Position numbers and translations under genes: made by a program. DNA of 64,000 nucleotides, from contig JAGBSL010000019.1 in the NCBI GenBank assembly GCA_017631875.1, forward strand, positions 1 to 64,000, written 5' to 3'. The DNA is from Bacteroidales bacterium. Lineage in GTDB: Bacteria; Bacteroidota; Bacteroidia; Bacteroidales; UBA932. Shown in pieces: positions 35,248 to 42,604 of this stretch. Positions within the stretch are counted from its first letter, which is position 1. Every line of letters starts with the position of its first letter. The notes beneath the pieces are model-generated. The model was not told where the DNA came from. It searched no databases and was given only the letters and a program-made list of their open reading frames with translations.

Positions 35248-35277
35248 CAAAAATAATGATTATATTTGACGGCGCAA
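35248..35277 (-). promoter_or_regulatory. Consensus promoter of the small regulator gene
   Basis: Minus strand: TTG (35275-35277), 19-bp spacer, TATTTTTG (35248-35255). The ATG at 35240 is 7 nt further, so a leaderless transcript is expected. A plus-strand TATATTTG (35261-35268) lies inside it and points to the kinase gene, so the two promoters overlap. Confidence 0.78.
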
Positions 35278-35322
35278 CGCAGGTAACCCCAAACAGGCCG
35301 ACAAGACATAAAAAGACAAGAA

Positions 35323-36519
35323 ATGCAGAGCGACTCAGAACTTCTCCCTGTCGGAAAGCTGTCCAATGAGACATATTACGGCCCCATCCTGATCAAGGAA
35401 GGTAGCGTGAACATGCTGTACCGCGTCGCCAGAGCAGGAAAATACTTCATCATCAAGACAGCTAAAGACGGAGATGAAAGGTTCAAGGCGCTGATCAAAC
35501 GAGAGTATGAGTTCTCCATCGGCCTGACGCATCCTAATATAATCAACGTATTCACGTTCGAAGAACACTCCCCTGTCGGCCCCGGAATCGTAATGGAATA
35601 TGTTGACGGAAGGACTCTGGAAGAGTTTCTTTCGGAAAACCCTCCGCTGGAACTTAGAAGAAGGGTCTTCGGCCAGATTCTGGAAGCAGTTGCGTACATC
35701 CATCGCAAAGGCATCATCCACAACGATCTCAAACCGGCAAACATCCTCATCACAAGGATTGATAACGCAGTCAAGATCATTGATTTCGGCCTATCCGACG
35801 ACGACGCGCACTACCTTGCGAAAACGCTAGGGTGTACTGCCGATTATGCTTCTCCGGAGCTGCTCAGGCAAGAAAAGATTGACTGCCGCAGCGACATCTA
35901 CTCGCTCGGAAAGATCATGAAGACCATCTTCGGGAAAAGGTTCGGAAGGATTTCATCCAAGGCATGCCGTACTGAAGCGTCCAAACGGTATGACAATACC
36001 GAAGCGCTGCAGAAGGCGATAAAGCGCAGGCACTACCCTGTCATTGCCATATCCATTCTCACCATACTTACCATTCTGATCGGAACAGGAGTATCATTCA
36101 ACCGAAAATACCGTGAATTGAAGGAATATAAGGCTCGTGAGATTGCTGTAAAGATCTTCTGCGATTCCGTGTACAATGACACAGAGAGACAGGTGGAGGC
36201 GGCATTTGCTGACATGGAGAGTAGACTGGACAGTATTCCGTTCATTGAATTCGCTTACCAGGAATTATCAAAAAAACTGGCAGAAATGGAAAACATCTGG
36301 AGGAAATTCCCCGAGCTGACTGACGACCAGGCCATTGTAAGCAGTTTTACCTTCCACTACCAGACTCTCGTAAACGAGCATTTCGAAAGAATCGACAACC
36401 GCATCCGCCAGATGGAAAGCATGACACAGCAGAATCTTACTCCTGAAGAGCTTGAATTCTACCTGACACTGATAGGTCATGAAGAACCATATAGACCATT
36501 TGAAAGTTCAAAAGACTAA
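35323..36519 (+). CDS. Membrane-anchored Hanks-type Ser/Thr protein kinase
   Basis: 398 residues. Kinase domain (~20-215): ATP-binding Lys in 'FIIKTA' (Lys45), catalytic loop 'IHNDLKPANIL' (133-142; Asn replaces the usual Arg of HRD, so a non-RD kinase), 'DFGLSD' (154-159), 'SPELL' in place of APE. A single membrane helix (~238-258) is followed by a ~140-residue helical extracytoplasmic or C-terminal region with no recognised domain. It opens the accessory island and is divergent from a small regulator. Substrates are unknown; the downstream small proteins are candidates by position only. Confidence 0.9.
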   Translation: MQSDSELLPVGKLSNETYYGPILIKEGSVNMLYRVARAGKYFIIKTAKDGDERFKALIKREYEFSIGLTHPNIINVFTFEEHSPVGPGIVMEYVDGRTLEEFLSENPPLELRRRVFGQILEAVAYIHRKGIIHNDLKPANILITRIDNAVKIIDFGLSDDDAHYLAKTLGCTADYASPELLRQEKIDCRSDIYSLGKIMKTIFGKRFGRISSKACRTEASKRYDNTEALQKAIKRRHYPVIAISILTILTILIGTGVSFNRKYRELKEYKAREIAVKIFCDSVYNDTERQVEAAFADMESRLDSIPFIEFAYQELSKKLAEMENIWRKFPELTDDQAIVSSFTFHYQTLVNEHFERIDNRIRQMESMTQQNLTPEELEFYLTLIGHEEPYRPFESSKD

Positions 36520-36528
36520 AAAAGACAA

Positions 36529-36559
36529 TTGAAGTATCTGATATAAATCAATACTTTTG
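36529..36559 (+). promoter_or_regulatory. Upstream promoter in the kinase/small-protein gap
   Basis: TTG (36529-36531), 20-bp spacer, TACTTTTG (36552-36559), about 60 bp before the stronger promoter at 36616. Confidence 0.5.
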
Positions 36560-36615
36560 CGAAGTAAGAAAAAGACTTCAACAAGCAACATCCCCGCATA
36601 AGAGGAGCCTTTACG

Positions 36616-36650
36616 TTGTTTTTTGATATTTATTTGCTACATTTGTAGCA
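36616..36650 (+). promoter_or_regulatory. Consensus promoter overlapped by a 16-bp palindrome
   Basis: TTG (36616-36618), 19-bp spacer, TACATTTG (36638-36645). The -7 box is embedded in the perfect palindrome TGCTACA-TT-TGTAGCA (36635-36650), which would be covered by any dimeric repressor. Predicted start near 36652. Confidence 0.8.
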
Positions 36651-36651
36651 C

Positions 36652-36865
36652 ATACGACTAACACGGAAAGTGTATAGCTTCATTCTCGCTGATGAACCTA
36701 GGAAATTCATTACGGTAAGAGAATAAGCTGACTTCCTCACCGGTATCTACACCCTTCATGGGTCCTGATATCTGCGTGGGCTGTTGCTTATTTCATTACC
36801 AAGGCTGTTCCTAGGGCCTATCAGCTGAAATATAGCCAACGTCCCACGCTTTCTGTATTCATAAC
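36652..36865 (+). ncRNA. Rod-like structured RNA (leader or 6S-like), novel candidate
   Basis: From 36673 to 36834 the transcript can fold into one long imperfect hairpin: TATA (36673-36676/36831-36834), TTCA/TGAA, GCTGAT (36688-36693) with ATCAGC (36820-36825), CCTAGGAA (36697-36704) with TTCCTAGG (36808-36815), a 9x7 internal loop, GGTAA (36714-36718) with TTACC (36796-36800), AATAAGC (36722-36728) with GCTTATT (36786-36792), CTCAC with GTGGG, GGTATC with GATATC, and an ACCC/GGGT tip. A rod with a central bubble recalls 6S RNA. The absence of a terminator before 36906 favours a long leader of the next gene. No long ORF is present. Confidence 0.6.
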
Positions 36866-36905
36866 CCTACATTCTCAAGGGACGGAGAGCAAAACAGATA
36901 CCGCA

Positions 36906-37262
36906 ATGGGACTTCTAGACAAAATCAAGGACAATTTCACTAAGGCGGAGTTCACAGTAGCTCCAAACAAGAAGTTAAAGACAATTTCAGCAGAATTCGA
37001 AAAGGCATTCGGCGTAGAACTCGTATTCTATAAAGGAAAGCAGATCGCTGACGGCGACCTCACTCTCAAGCAGCTCAACGACAAGACAACCAAGACAGTC
37101 GATACCAAAGCTGACGGCATGAAGATCAAGGGCAGCATGAAGGTCGGCGACGCTGAGAAACTCTTCGACTCACATTTCGGCGTTACTGTGCAGATCAAGA
37201 AGAACGGCAAGCTCGTTCCAAACGACATGACTATCGGCGAAGCATCACGCACAGAATTCTAA
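36906..37262 (+). CDS. Small protein with duplicated module, paralog 1
   Basis: 118 residues, no signal peptide. Two copies of a ~45-residue module: 'EFTVAPNKKLKTISAEFEKAFG' region (~15-55; quoted in part) and 'MKIKGSMKVGDAEKLFDSHFG' region (~72-115). Each copy reads strand, Gly-x-x-Lys-Val, helix with Phe-x-x-x-Phe-Gly, strand, then 'D-x-T-Leu/Ile'. Similar proteins in Bacteroidales are often labelled 'viral A-type inclusion protein' without evidence. It is the first of four paralogs behind the structured leader. Function unknown. Confidence 0.75.
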   Translation: MGLLDKIKDNFTKAEFTVAPNKKLKTISAEFEKAFGVELVFYKGKQIADGDLTLKQLNDKTTKTVDTKADGMKIKGSMKVGDAEKLFDSHFGVTVQIKKNGKLVPNDMTIGEASRTEF

Positions 37263-37309
37263 TTCATGGCAGAAATACATTAATTATTAACATTTAAAAT
37301 TTTAACATC

Positions 37310-37624
37310 ATGGCAGAATTTACACTCAACGGCCGTACAAAGGTAAAGACCCTTAAGGCTAACTTCAAGGAGAACTTCGGTTCAACACTTCGCGTTTACA
37401 AGAGCGCAACTTGCAAGGGCGCATTCGCAGACGATGACGCAACTCTCGCTTCAATCCGCGCAGAGGGCTTCAAGGGCGGCGACCTCGTAGTTAAGGGCAA
37501 CATGCAGGTAGGCAACTTCGAGAAGAAGGTGGCTGAACTCTACGGTATCGGTGTTCAGGTAGCTAACGCTGACGATACTAAACTCGCAGACAACACAGTT
37601 ACTCTCGTAGCAGCAGGTAAGTAA
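37310..37624 (+). CDS. Small protein with duplicated module, paralog 2
   Basis: 104 residues. First module: 'FTLNGRTKVKTLKANFKENFG' start (quoted in part) and 'DDDATLASI'; second: 'VKGNMQVGNFEKKVAELYGI' and 'LADNTVTLVAAG'. It has the codon usage of a highly expressed gene (GCT, CTC, AAG, GGC). It is the shortest paralog and the closest to a bare two-module protein. Function unknown. Confidence 0.8.
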   Translation: MAEFTLNGRTKVKTLKANFKENFGSTLRVYKSATCKGAFADDDATLASIRAEGFKGGDLVVKGNMQVGNFEKKVAELYGIGVQVANADDTKLADNTVTLVAAGK

Positions 37625-37668
37625 TCTTACATGTCATATATTCAATACTCAACGAACTGAAAATAATT

Positions 37669-38091
37669 ATGGCAAACGAAATCAGTGTACACGGACGTAA
37701 GAAAATGTCCACTCTTCAGAAAGAGTTTTCAGCAAAGTTCGAATACCTTACACTTTGCTTTATAATTGATGCAGACAGGAATAAAGCATGCAGCGTAAAG
37801 GGTATTGATACATCAAAATCTCTAGCAGAAACTCGCAAGAAGAATTCTCAGGAAGAAATTTCTATCCATGGACGTACTATGGTGAAGAACATAGAGAATT
37901 ATTTCTGGGAGAAACTGGGTATTGCATGCCAGATCGGTATATGCAACTATAGCGGACACAAGCATTATTTTCCACTCGGTGAATTTAATACTCTCAGTTT
38001 GACTCAGGCTAACAAATGGGCACAGGAAAGAGGATGCTCAAAAGTTACTCCAGAGGCGCTTGCTGAAATATCAAAGGGAATTATATTCTAA
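37669..38091 (+). CDS. Small protein with duplicated module, paralog 3
   Basis: 140 residues. Modules start at 'ISVHGRKKMSTLQKEFSAKF' and 'ISIHGRTMVKNIENYFWEKL'. It has four Cys. The tail 'TLSLTQANKWAQERGCSK' matches the end of paralog 4 ('MTLAAFNAECEKNGCKK'). No membrane or signal segment. Codon use is less biased than in paralog 2. Confidence 0.75.
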   Translation: MANEISVHGRKKMSTLQKEFSAKFEYLTLCFIIDADRNKACSVKGIDTSKSLAETRKKNSQEEISIHGRTMVKNIENYFWEKLGIACQIGICNYSGHKHYFPLGEFNTLSLTQANKWAQERGCSKVTPEALAEISKGIIF

Positions 38092-38103
38092 TAATGAGGT
38101 ATT

Positions 38104-38382
38104 ATGAGTTACACAAAATTAAAAATCACGTACTATACTGACGGTATAAATACACAGGCGTCGGTTAAGACACGACAGGGCAATAAGCATAGAACGCTTG
38201 CTGTTCCACAGAAAGTGCAAGAGTATGGCGATAAGTATGGATACAATAACATATCATTAACTTATTACGGAGATCATCTTATACTTAGAGGTGGTTATGA
38301 AGATCTTATGGATATCGATATTAATGGTACAAATAATAATGAGTACATTAGAGGTATCGTATCACATGAGTGGCTTCCATAA
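38104..38382 (+). CDS. Hypothetical protein
   Basis: 92 residues, rich in Tyr, Asn and Gly, predicted all-beta ('LKITYYTDGINTQASVK', 'ISLTYYGDHLILRGGYED'). No family recognised and no signal sequence. It starts 12 bp after paralog 3 and is followed by a hairpin. Confidence 0.6.
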   Translation: MSYTKLKITYYTDGINTQASVKTRQGNKHRTLAVPQKVQEYGDKYGYNNISLTYYGDHLILRGGYEDLMDIDINGTNNNEYIRGIVSHEWLP

Positions 38383-38402
38383 ATTTTGACATCATAACAT
38401 AT

Positions 38403-38440
38403 ACCCAGGGAACCTGACCGTTTCCTGGGTAACCATTTTT
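38403..38440 (+). terminator. Hairpin with CCTGACCG loop and T-run
   Basis: ACCCAGGGAA (38403-38412) pairs over 10 bp (one G-U) with TTTCCTGGGT (38421-38430), followed by ATTTTT. The loop CCTGACCG recurs in the hairpin at 40708-40744. Confidence 0.8.
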
Positions 38441-38457
38441 CAACTAACACTAAGATT

Positions 38458-38703
38458 ATGAGCAAAGAGTACTACAAGAAGAGGATCATCGATCTTCGTG
38501 CAGACATTGCAAGGGAGAAAGAGGAAAAGAAGAGGGATAACGAGTATTATGCTCGACTGGTCAAAAGTGCTACATCTCCTTCGTCAAAGGCAACTTATCG
38601 CAAGGCCAAGATCGACAAGGCAGCAAGCCACGACCGTGACATCGAGCGTTACAAACGCCAGATCGAAGACTGCAAGGAGGCATTGGCAAGACTGAAGAAG
38701 TAA
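38458..38703 (+). CDS. Small charged coiled-coil protein
   Basis: 81 residues, more than 40 % Lys, Arg, Glu or Asp, in two helices ('YYKKRIIDLRADIAREKEEK' and 'RDIERYKRQIEDCKEALARL') around a Ser-rich turn. It resembles short antiparallel coiled coils such as those beside secretion or toxin genes. Function unknown. Its stop overlaps the start of the next gene (TAATG). Confidence 0.65.
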   Translation: MSKEYYKKRIIDLRADIAREKEEKKRDNEYYARLVKSATSPSSKATYRKAKIDKAASHDRDIERYKRQIEDCKEALARLKK

Positions 38704-39272
38704 TGCGCGTTCTTCTTACCGGATTCGAGCCTTTTGGCGGAGACGCCATAAATTCATCACAAGAGACCGTAAGGGCGGTTACTTGTGATGAATTTGGTGA
38801 CATTGAGGTTGTTACAGACATCCTTCCCGTTAGTTTCAATAGGGTTGAAAAGGCCTTATGCAGGCTGATTGACGAAAATGATCCCGATGTCGTCATTATG
38901 CTGGGGCAGTCCGGTCTAAGCAACTGCATAAAGATAGAACGCGTGGCTGTCAATCTGATGGATTCGGCCAATGGGGACAACGACGGATATACTCCAGACG
39001 AGGAGACGATATATCCTGACGCTCCCCCAGCCTATTTCACTCAGCTTCCGGTAAAGAAACTGCGTGATTGCCTTATACAGGCCGGCATCCCCGCAAAGAC
39101 CTCCAGCAGCGCAGGCCTTTATGTCTGCAACAGAACATACTTTGCCGCACTCCACCACATTGCGTCCACAGGCAGAAACACCAAAGCCGTCTTTATCCAT
39201 CTACCTGAAATCTCGGATGAGTGGCCGGTCGAAAAATTGAAAAAGGCCATTAAAATAAGCATTGAACAATAA
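38703..39272 (+). CDS. pcp: Pyroglutamyl-peptidase I-like cysteine peptidase (C15)
   Basis: 189 residues. The C15 triad is at Glu79 ('KIERVAVNL'), Cys142 ('SAGLYVCNRTYF') and His166 ('FIHLPEI'), and the substrate loop 'LLTGFEPFGG' is at residues 4-13. It is slightly shorter than the ~210-residue norm. The family removes N-terminal pyroglutamate from peptides. Its presence in a tightly packed island, coupled to a coiled-coil gene, suggests a processing role there rather than simple catabolism (inference). Confidence 0.88.
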   Translation: MRVLLTGFEPFGGDAINSSQETVRAVTCDEFGDIEVVTDILPVSFNRVEKALCRLIDENDPDVVIMLGQSGLSNCIKIERVAVNLMDSANGDNDGYTPDEETIYPDAPPAYFTQLPVKKLRDCLIQAGIPAKTSSSAGLYVCNRTYFAALHHIASTGRNTKAVFIHLPEISDEWPVEKLKKAIKISIEQ

Positions 39273-39288
39273 TACTAAAATTTATCTT

Positions 39289-39999
39289 ATGTTATTTACT
39301 ATTTTATACTTAGGAGCATGCTGCTACATAAACTACAGGCTTGCTGAAAAAATCAACAGGGACCCCAAGATAGCCGGAATGATTGGACTTATATTGGGAC
39401 TGTTCGGTGTTGGAATATATCTTTTCCTTGCATATCAAGATGGAAAACTATCAGAAATAATTCCAACGAATAGAAATCTCGCATCGGCCAAGGATGAAAA
39501 AGAGACACTGGTAGAGGAGAAAGTTACGCAACAGGCAGATGAGATGAAAAGTCAGGTATCTGCAATGGAAGTAAAAGATGACGAAGAGTTTGATGAGGAA
39601 TTTGATGAGTGTGATGATGAGTGTGATGATGAAGAAGCTGAAGATCCGATAGGAGAATGTGTGTATGACAATGTGTCCTATGATATATTTACAGATAGTG
39701 CCTTTGCTCAATATCTGATTGAAGATGGCGCTTCAGAGAAGCTGGTCATTCCTGATACAGTAACGTTTGAAGGGAAAGAATATCCTGTTACATACTGGGG
39801 AGCTGGCGATGACTGTGTTAAAATAGTAGAACTTGGCAAGAATGTAAAATTCGTTGATCCGCTACATGCAGATTGCACTTCGCTTGAAAAACTGATCATT
39901 CATAGTCCTAAGGGATTTATTGAATGGGAGAACGAAGATGGCGATCCTGTCGCATCTGCAGAAGATTGCTTCCCAGGAGTTGAAGTCGAATATGTCTAA
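39289..39999 (+). CDS. Membrane protein with acidic linker and BspA-type repeat
   Basis: 236 residues from ATG 39289; an in-frame TTG at 39262 would overlap pcp. Two membrane helices (~1-13 and ~27-46), an acidic linker ('DDEEFDEEFDECDDECDDEE', ~95-115), then a C-terminal domain with a leucine-rich BspA-like unit ('KLVIPDTVTFEGKEYPVT', 'CTSLEKLIIHSP'). Topology suggests a small anchored sensor or adaptor. Function unknown. Confidence 0.65.
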   Translation: MLFTILYLGACCYINYRLAEKINRDPKIAGMIGLILGLFGVGIYLFLAYQDGKLSEIIPTNRNLASAKDEKETLVEEKVTQQADEMKSQVSAMEVKDDEEFDEEFDECDDECDDEEAEDPIGECVYDNVSYDIFTDSAFAQYLIEDGASEKLVIPDTVTFEGKEYPVTYWGAGDDCVKIVELGKNVKFVDPLHADCTSLEKLIIHSPKGFIEWENEDGDPVASAEDCFPGVEVEYV

Positions 40000-40026
40000 C
40001 AAGACTAACCATTAACTATAATTACC

Positions 40027-40530
40027 ATGGCAAAGAAGACTACCGCAGCTAAACCTGCTGCAAAAAAGACTACAACAGCTAAACCCGCAGCTAAGAAGAC
40101 TACCGCAAAAGCCGCAGCTAAACCTGATGTAAAGAAGGCTAATGAGATATCTGTAAGCGGAAACAAGAAGATCTCTACTTTGCAGAAGGAGTTCAACAAG
40201 AAATTCCCATACATTCGCCTGGAAATCCATTACAGCTATGCTAGAGAGCAGGTTGCAAAGGGTGAGACTATCTGTCAGATCGATGGAGACAAGACTTTAG
40301 CTTCCGTACGCAGGGCTGATTCCGGCGGAAACATCTCTATCTCAGGAAACAAGAAGATCAAGAGCCTTGAGAAGGAGTTCGATACAGTTTTCGGTCTTTA
40401 TGCTCAGGTCTGCTACACAAACGCAGAAGGCAATCGCTACTACACAACAGGCGGCAGGGACGAGATGACTCTTGCCGCATTCAATGCAGAATGTGAGAAG
40501 AACGGATGTAAGAAAGGAGTTGCAAGATAA
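40027..40530 (+). CDS. Small protein with duplicated module and histone-like tail, paralog 4
   Basis: 167 residues. An N-terminal Lys/Ala/Thr-Pro repeat tail (residues 2-38, 'AAKPAAKKTT' units) resembles histone H1-like or DNA-compacting tails. Two modules follow ('ISVSGNKKISTLQKEFNKKF' and 'ISISGNKKIKSLEKEFDTVF'). The tail suggests nucleic acid or polyanion binding. It is the longest of the four paralogs and separated from the others by five genes. Confidence 0.75.
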   Translation: MAKKTTAAKPAAKKTTTAKPAAKKTTAKAAAKPDVKKANEISVSGNKKISTLQKEFNKKFPYIRLEIHYSYAREQVAKGETICQIDGDKTLASVRRADSGGNISISGNKKIKSLEKEFDTVFGLYAQVCYTNAEGNRYYTTGGRDEMTLAAFNAECEKNGCKKGVAR

Positions 40531-40699
40531 CTTTGGTAAATCGTATAGAATTAATTTCAGACACTACAAGAATATCAGACATATTGCAGCCATTACCGCA
40601 ACTGCCATTTGGGCAGATGGAGAGTATGACGAGGCCGAGGCAGTTCTTCTTTTCGCTGACCTTGTTCGCGAGGAGCCTGAATTGGAACTTGTATACTAA
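40472..40699 (+). pseudogene. TerB-like fragment
   Basis: A frame that overlaps the end of paralog 4 encodes 'NIRHIAAITATAIWADGEYDEAEAV', the characteristic first helices of a TerB-like domain (metal-binding Asp-Gly-Glu in ADGEYDEAE). The domain is normally 120-150 residues; here it ends after ~60 residues. The start is unclear (ATG 40472 or 40484, or TTG 40520). It is either a remnant or a minimal TerB-like peptide. TerB domains occur in stress and phage-response systems. Confidence 0.5.
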
Positions 40700-40707
40700 G
40701 ATACACC

Positions 40708-40744
40708 TTCGCTCGGAAAGCCTGACCGTTTTCCGGGTGGCGAA
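40708..40744 (+). terminator. Hairpin with CCTGACCG loop
   Basis: TTCGC/GCGAA outer stem and CGGAAA (40714-40719) with TTTCCG (40730-40735) inner stem, followed by a T-rich stretch. Same loop sequence as at 38413-38420. Confidence 0.65.
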
Positions 40745-40864
40745 ATTACATTCCTTTTAAGGATATAATCGACATCCAGAACTTGACAGGATTACTGAAA
40801 GGTATGTAATATACTAATATATATAATAGAGAATCAATCGATTATAAAAAAGAACTATAACACC

Positions 40865-42580
40865 ATGAAATCAAGTATTATTGATGTACCTCGTAAGCAT
40901 ACGCAGGAGGACCTGTTCGGTATTCAGGTTTATCAGAATGCCCTTATCAGATATATCAAACTCACAGATACACCTATCACCATTGCACTGCAGGGAGAAT
41001 GGGGTTCTGGTAAGACATCGTTGATGAACCTTTTGAAGTACCATCTTTGCGATGTTGATGCAAGTCCATATTTCCCCATCTGGATCAACACTTGGCAGTA
41101 TTCGCTGATGAAGACGCCAAGCCAGACTATCATGAGCATTCTTGAAGGTATCATCAACCAGATCGGTGCGTTGAACCCAAGCAAGCAGAAATGGGCTGAA
41201 AGCAGGAAGAAGATCGGAGGCATCTTCAAGAAGATGGCAACTGTCGGAACAAAGATAGCTGCCGGCGCCGTAGGAATAGATGGTGGATTGGTCGATGAAC
41301 TTGTCGAAGGAGACGAAAGCGCACAATCGGATATCGTTCAGCTGAAGCAGGAAATCGGTGAGATGATCAGTCAGATACTTAAAGAGAACCCATCTAAGAA
41401 AGGATTCACATTCTACATTGACGACCTCGACCGTATTGACCCACCTGTGGCCGTTGAAATCCTTGAGCTTCTCAAGAATATCTTCGACCTTGAACATTGC
41501 GTATTCATCCTCGCTATTGACTATGACGTGGTAATCAAGGGTCTCAAGCCTAAATTCGGTGAGCTTACAGATAAGAATGAACGTGAGTTCCGTTCTTTCT
41601 TCGACAAGATCATCCAGCTTCCATTCTCTATGCCTGTGGCGTCATATAACGTAGATACATTCCTCGTTGATGCTTTGAGCAAAATTGAGTTTTTCACTAA
41701 GGAAGAGCTTGCAGATACTGCTCTGGCCGAGAATCTGTCTGAAATTACACGTCTGTCAGTAGGAACAAATCCTCGTTCGCTTAAGCGTCTTACTAACACT
41801 CTCGCTCTTATCTCTATTATCTATGAGGAGCAAAAGGGAATGCAGGCAAACTCTGGCACTCGGTTGGATAAACTGATCAACTATGCACTTGTATGTATTC
41901 AGATTGCATATCCATATATCTACAACCAGCTCTCTGAAGAGCCAGACTACAAGAACTGGAACAGCAAAATTGCATCTAAGCTAAAGTTAAAACCTCTGAA
42001 TGAGGATGAAATCGAACGTCTCAACGCAACCGAAGAGTTCGACGAGGACTGGGAGAAGATCCTCTTTAGAATGTGTCAGAAAGAGACATATTTGAGCAAC
42101 AGGGCATTCTATGTATCTAGTATCCTAAACAAGCTTGCTGAAATCATCAACAATGATGAGCAGCTCGGTGAGATCATCGAGGCAACCCTCGAGATGTCTG
42201 CCGTTACTAACCTCAAAGCATTTGATACTCCTAAGAAGGTTACCGTCGGTACAAGAAACTTTGACAAATATGCAGTCAACGGTAATGGACGCTATGGTAA
42301 AGCCAGAATGGTGGAAGCCGTCGTAAACACATACGTGCAGCTCCATCCTGAGGTTACATTTGAACAACTCAAGGAAGTGTTCCCAGATAAGTTCCTGAAG
42401 GGTTGGGGAATACTTAGACCAGGTACAGAAATCATTAAGGATCCTAAACGTTTCTACAAATCTGCGCTGGCCAACGGGGAGACCTTCTATATCTGTAATC
42501 AGTGGGACAAACAGGCTGATATCCTTATGGATTATGTAAATAATGAACTCAAGGGAATTCGTATCACAAAAGTCGAATAA
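40865..42580 (+). CDS. KAP family P-loop NTPase
   Basis: 571 residues. Walker A 'GEWGSGKTS' (residues 44-52), Walker B 'FTFYIDDLDRID' (181-192), followed by 'FILAIDYDVVIKGL' and 'GTNPRSLKRLTNTL', the KAP arrangement. The usual paired membrane helices in the insert are replaced by a Gly/Ala-rich amphipathic stretch (~117-140). A separate C-terminal domain ('GRYGKARMVEAVVNTYV', 'ETFYICNQWDKQ') recurs in Bacteroidota ATPase and nuclease proteins. KAP NTPases are linked to membrane complexes and phage exclusion (PifA). Confidence 0.88.
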   Translation: MKSSIIDVPRKHTQEDLFGIQVYQNALIRYIKLTDTPITIALQGEWGSGKTSLMNLLKYHLCDVDASPYFPIWINTWQYSLMKTPSQTIMSILEGIINQIGALNPSKQKWAESRKKIGGIFKKMATVGTKIAAGAVGIDGGLVDELVEGDESAQSDIVQLKQEIGEMISQILKENPSKKGFTFYIDDLDRIDPPVAVEILELLKNIFDLEHCVFILAIDYDVVIKGLKPKFGELTDKNEREFRSFFDKIIQLPFSMPVASYNVDTFLVDALSKIEFFTKEELADTALAENLSEITRLSVGTNPRSLKRLTNTLALISIIYEEQKGMQANSGTRLDKLINYALVCIQIAYPYIYNQLSEEPDYKNWNSKIASKLKLKPLNEDEIERLNATEEFDEDWEKILFRMCQKETYLSNRAFYVSSILNKLAEIINNDEQLGEIIEATLEMSAVTNLKAFDTPKKVTVGTRNFDKYAVNGNGRYGKARMVEAVVNTYVQLHPEVTFEQLKEVFPDKFLKGWGILRPGTEIIKDPKRFYKSALANGETFYICNQWDKQADILMDYVNNELKGIRITKVE

Positions 42581-42604
42581 AACAATTAAAACTGACTAAG
42601 AGGT

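Noticed and set aside
39262..39288. TTG start for the BspA-type membrane protein
   Set aside because: An ATG 27 bp downstream gives a clean membrane helix and avoids the overlap with pcp. The TTG cannot be fully excluded.
40533..40760. A second frame over the TerB-like fragment, running into the hairpin
   Set aside because: It shows no known motif and runs through the hairpin at 40708-40744, while the other frame has a clear TerB signature.
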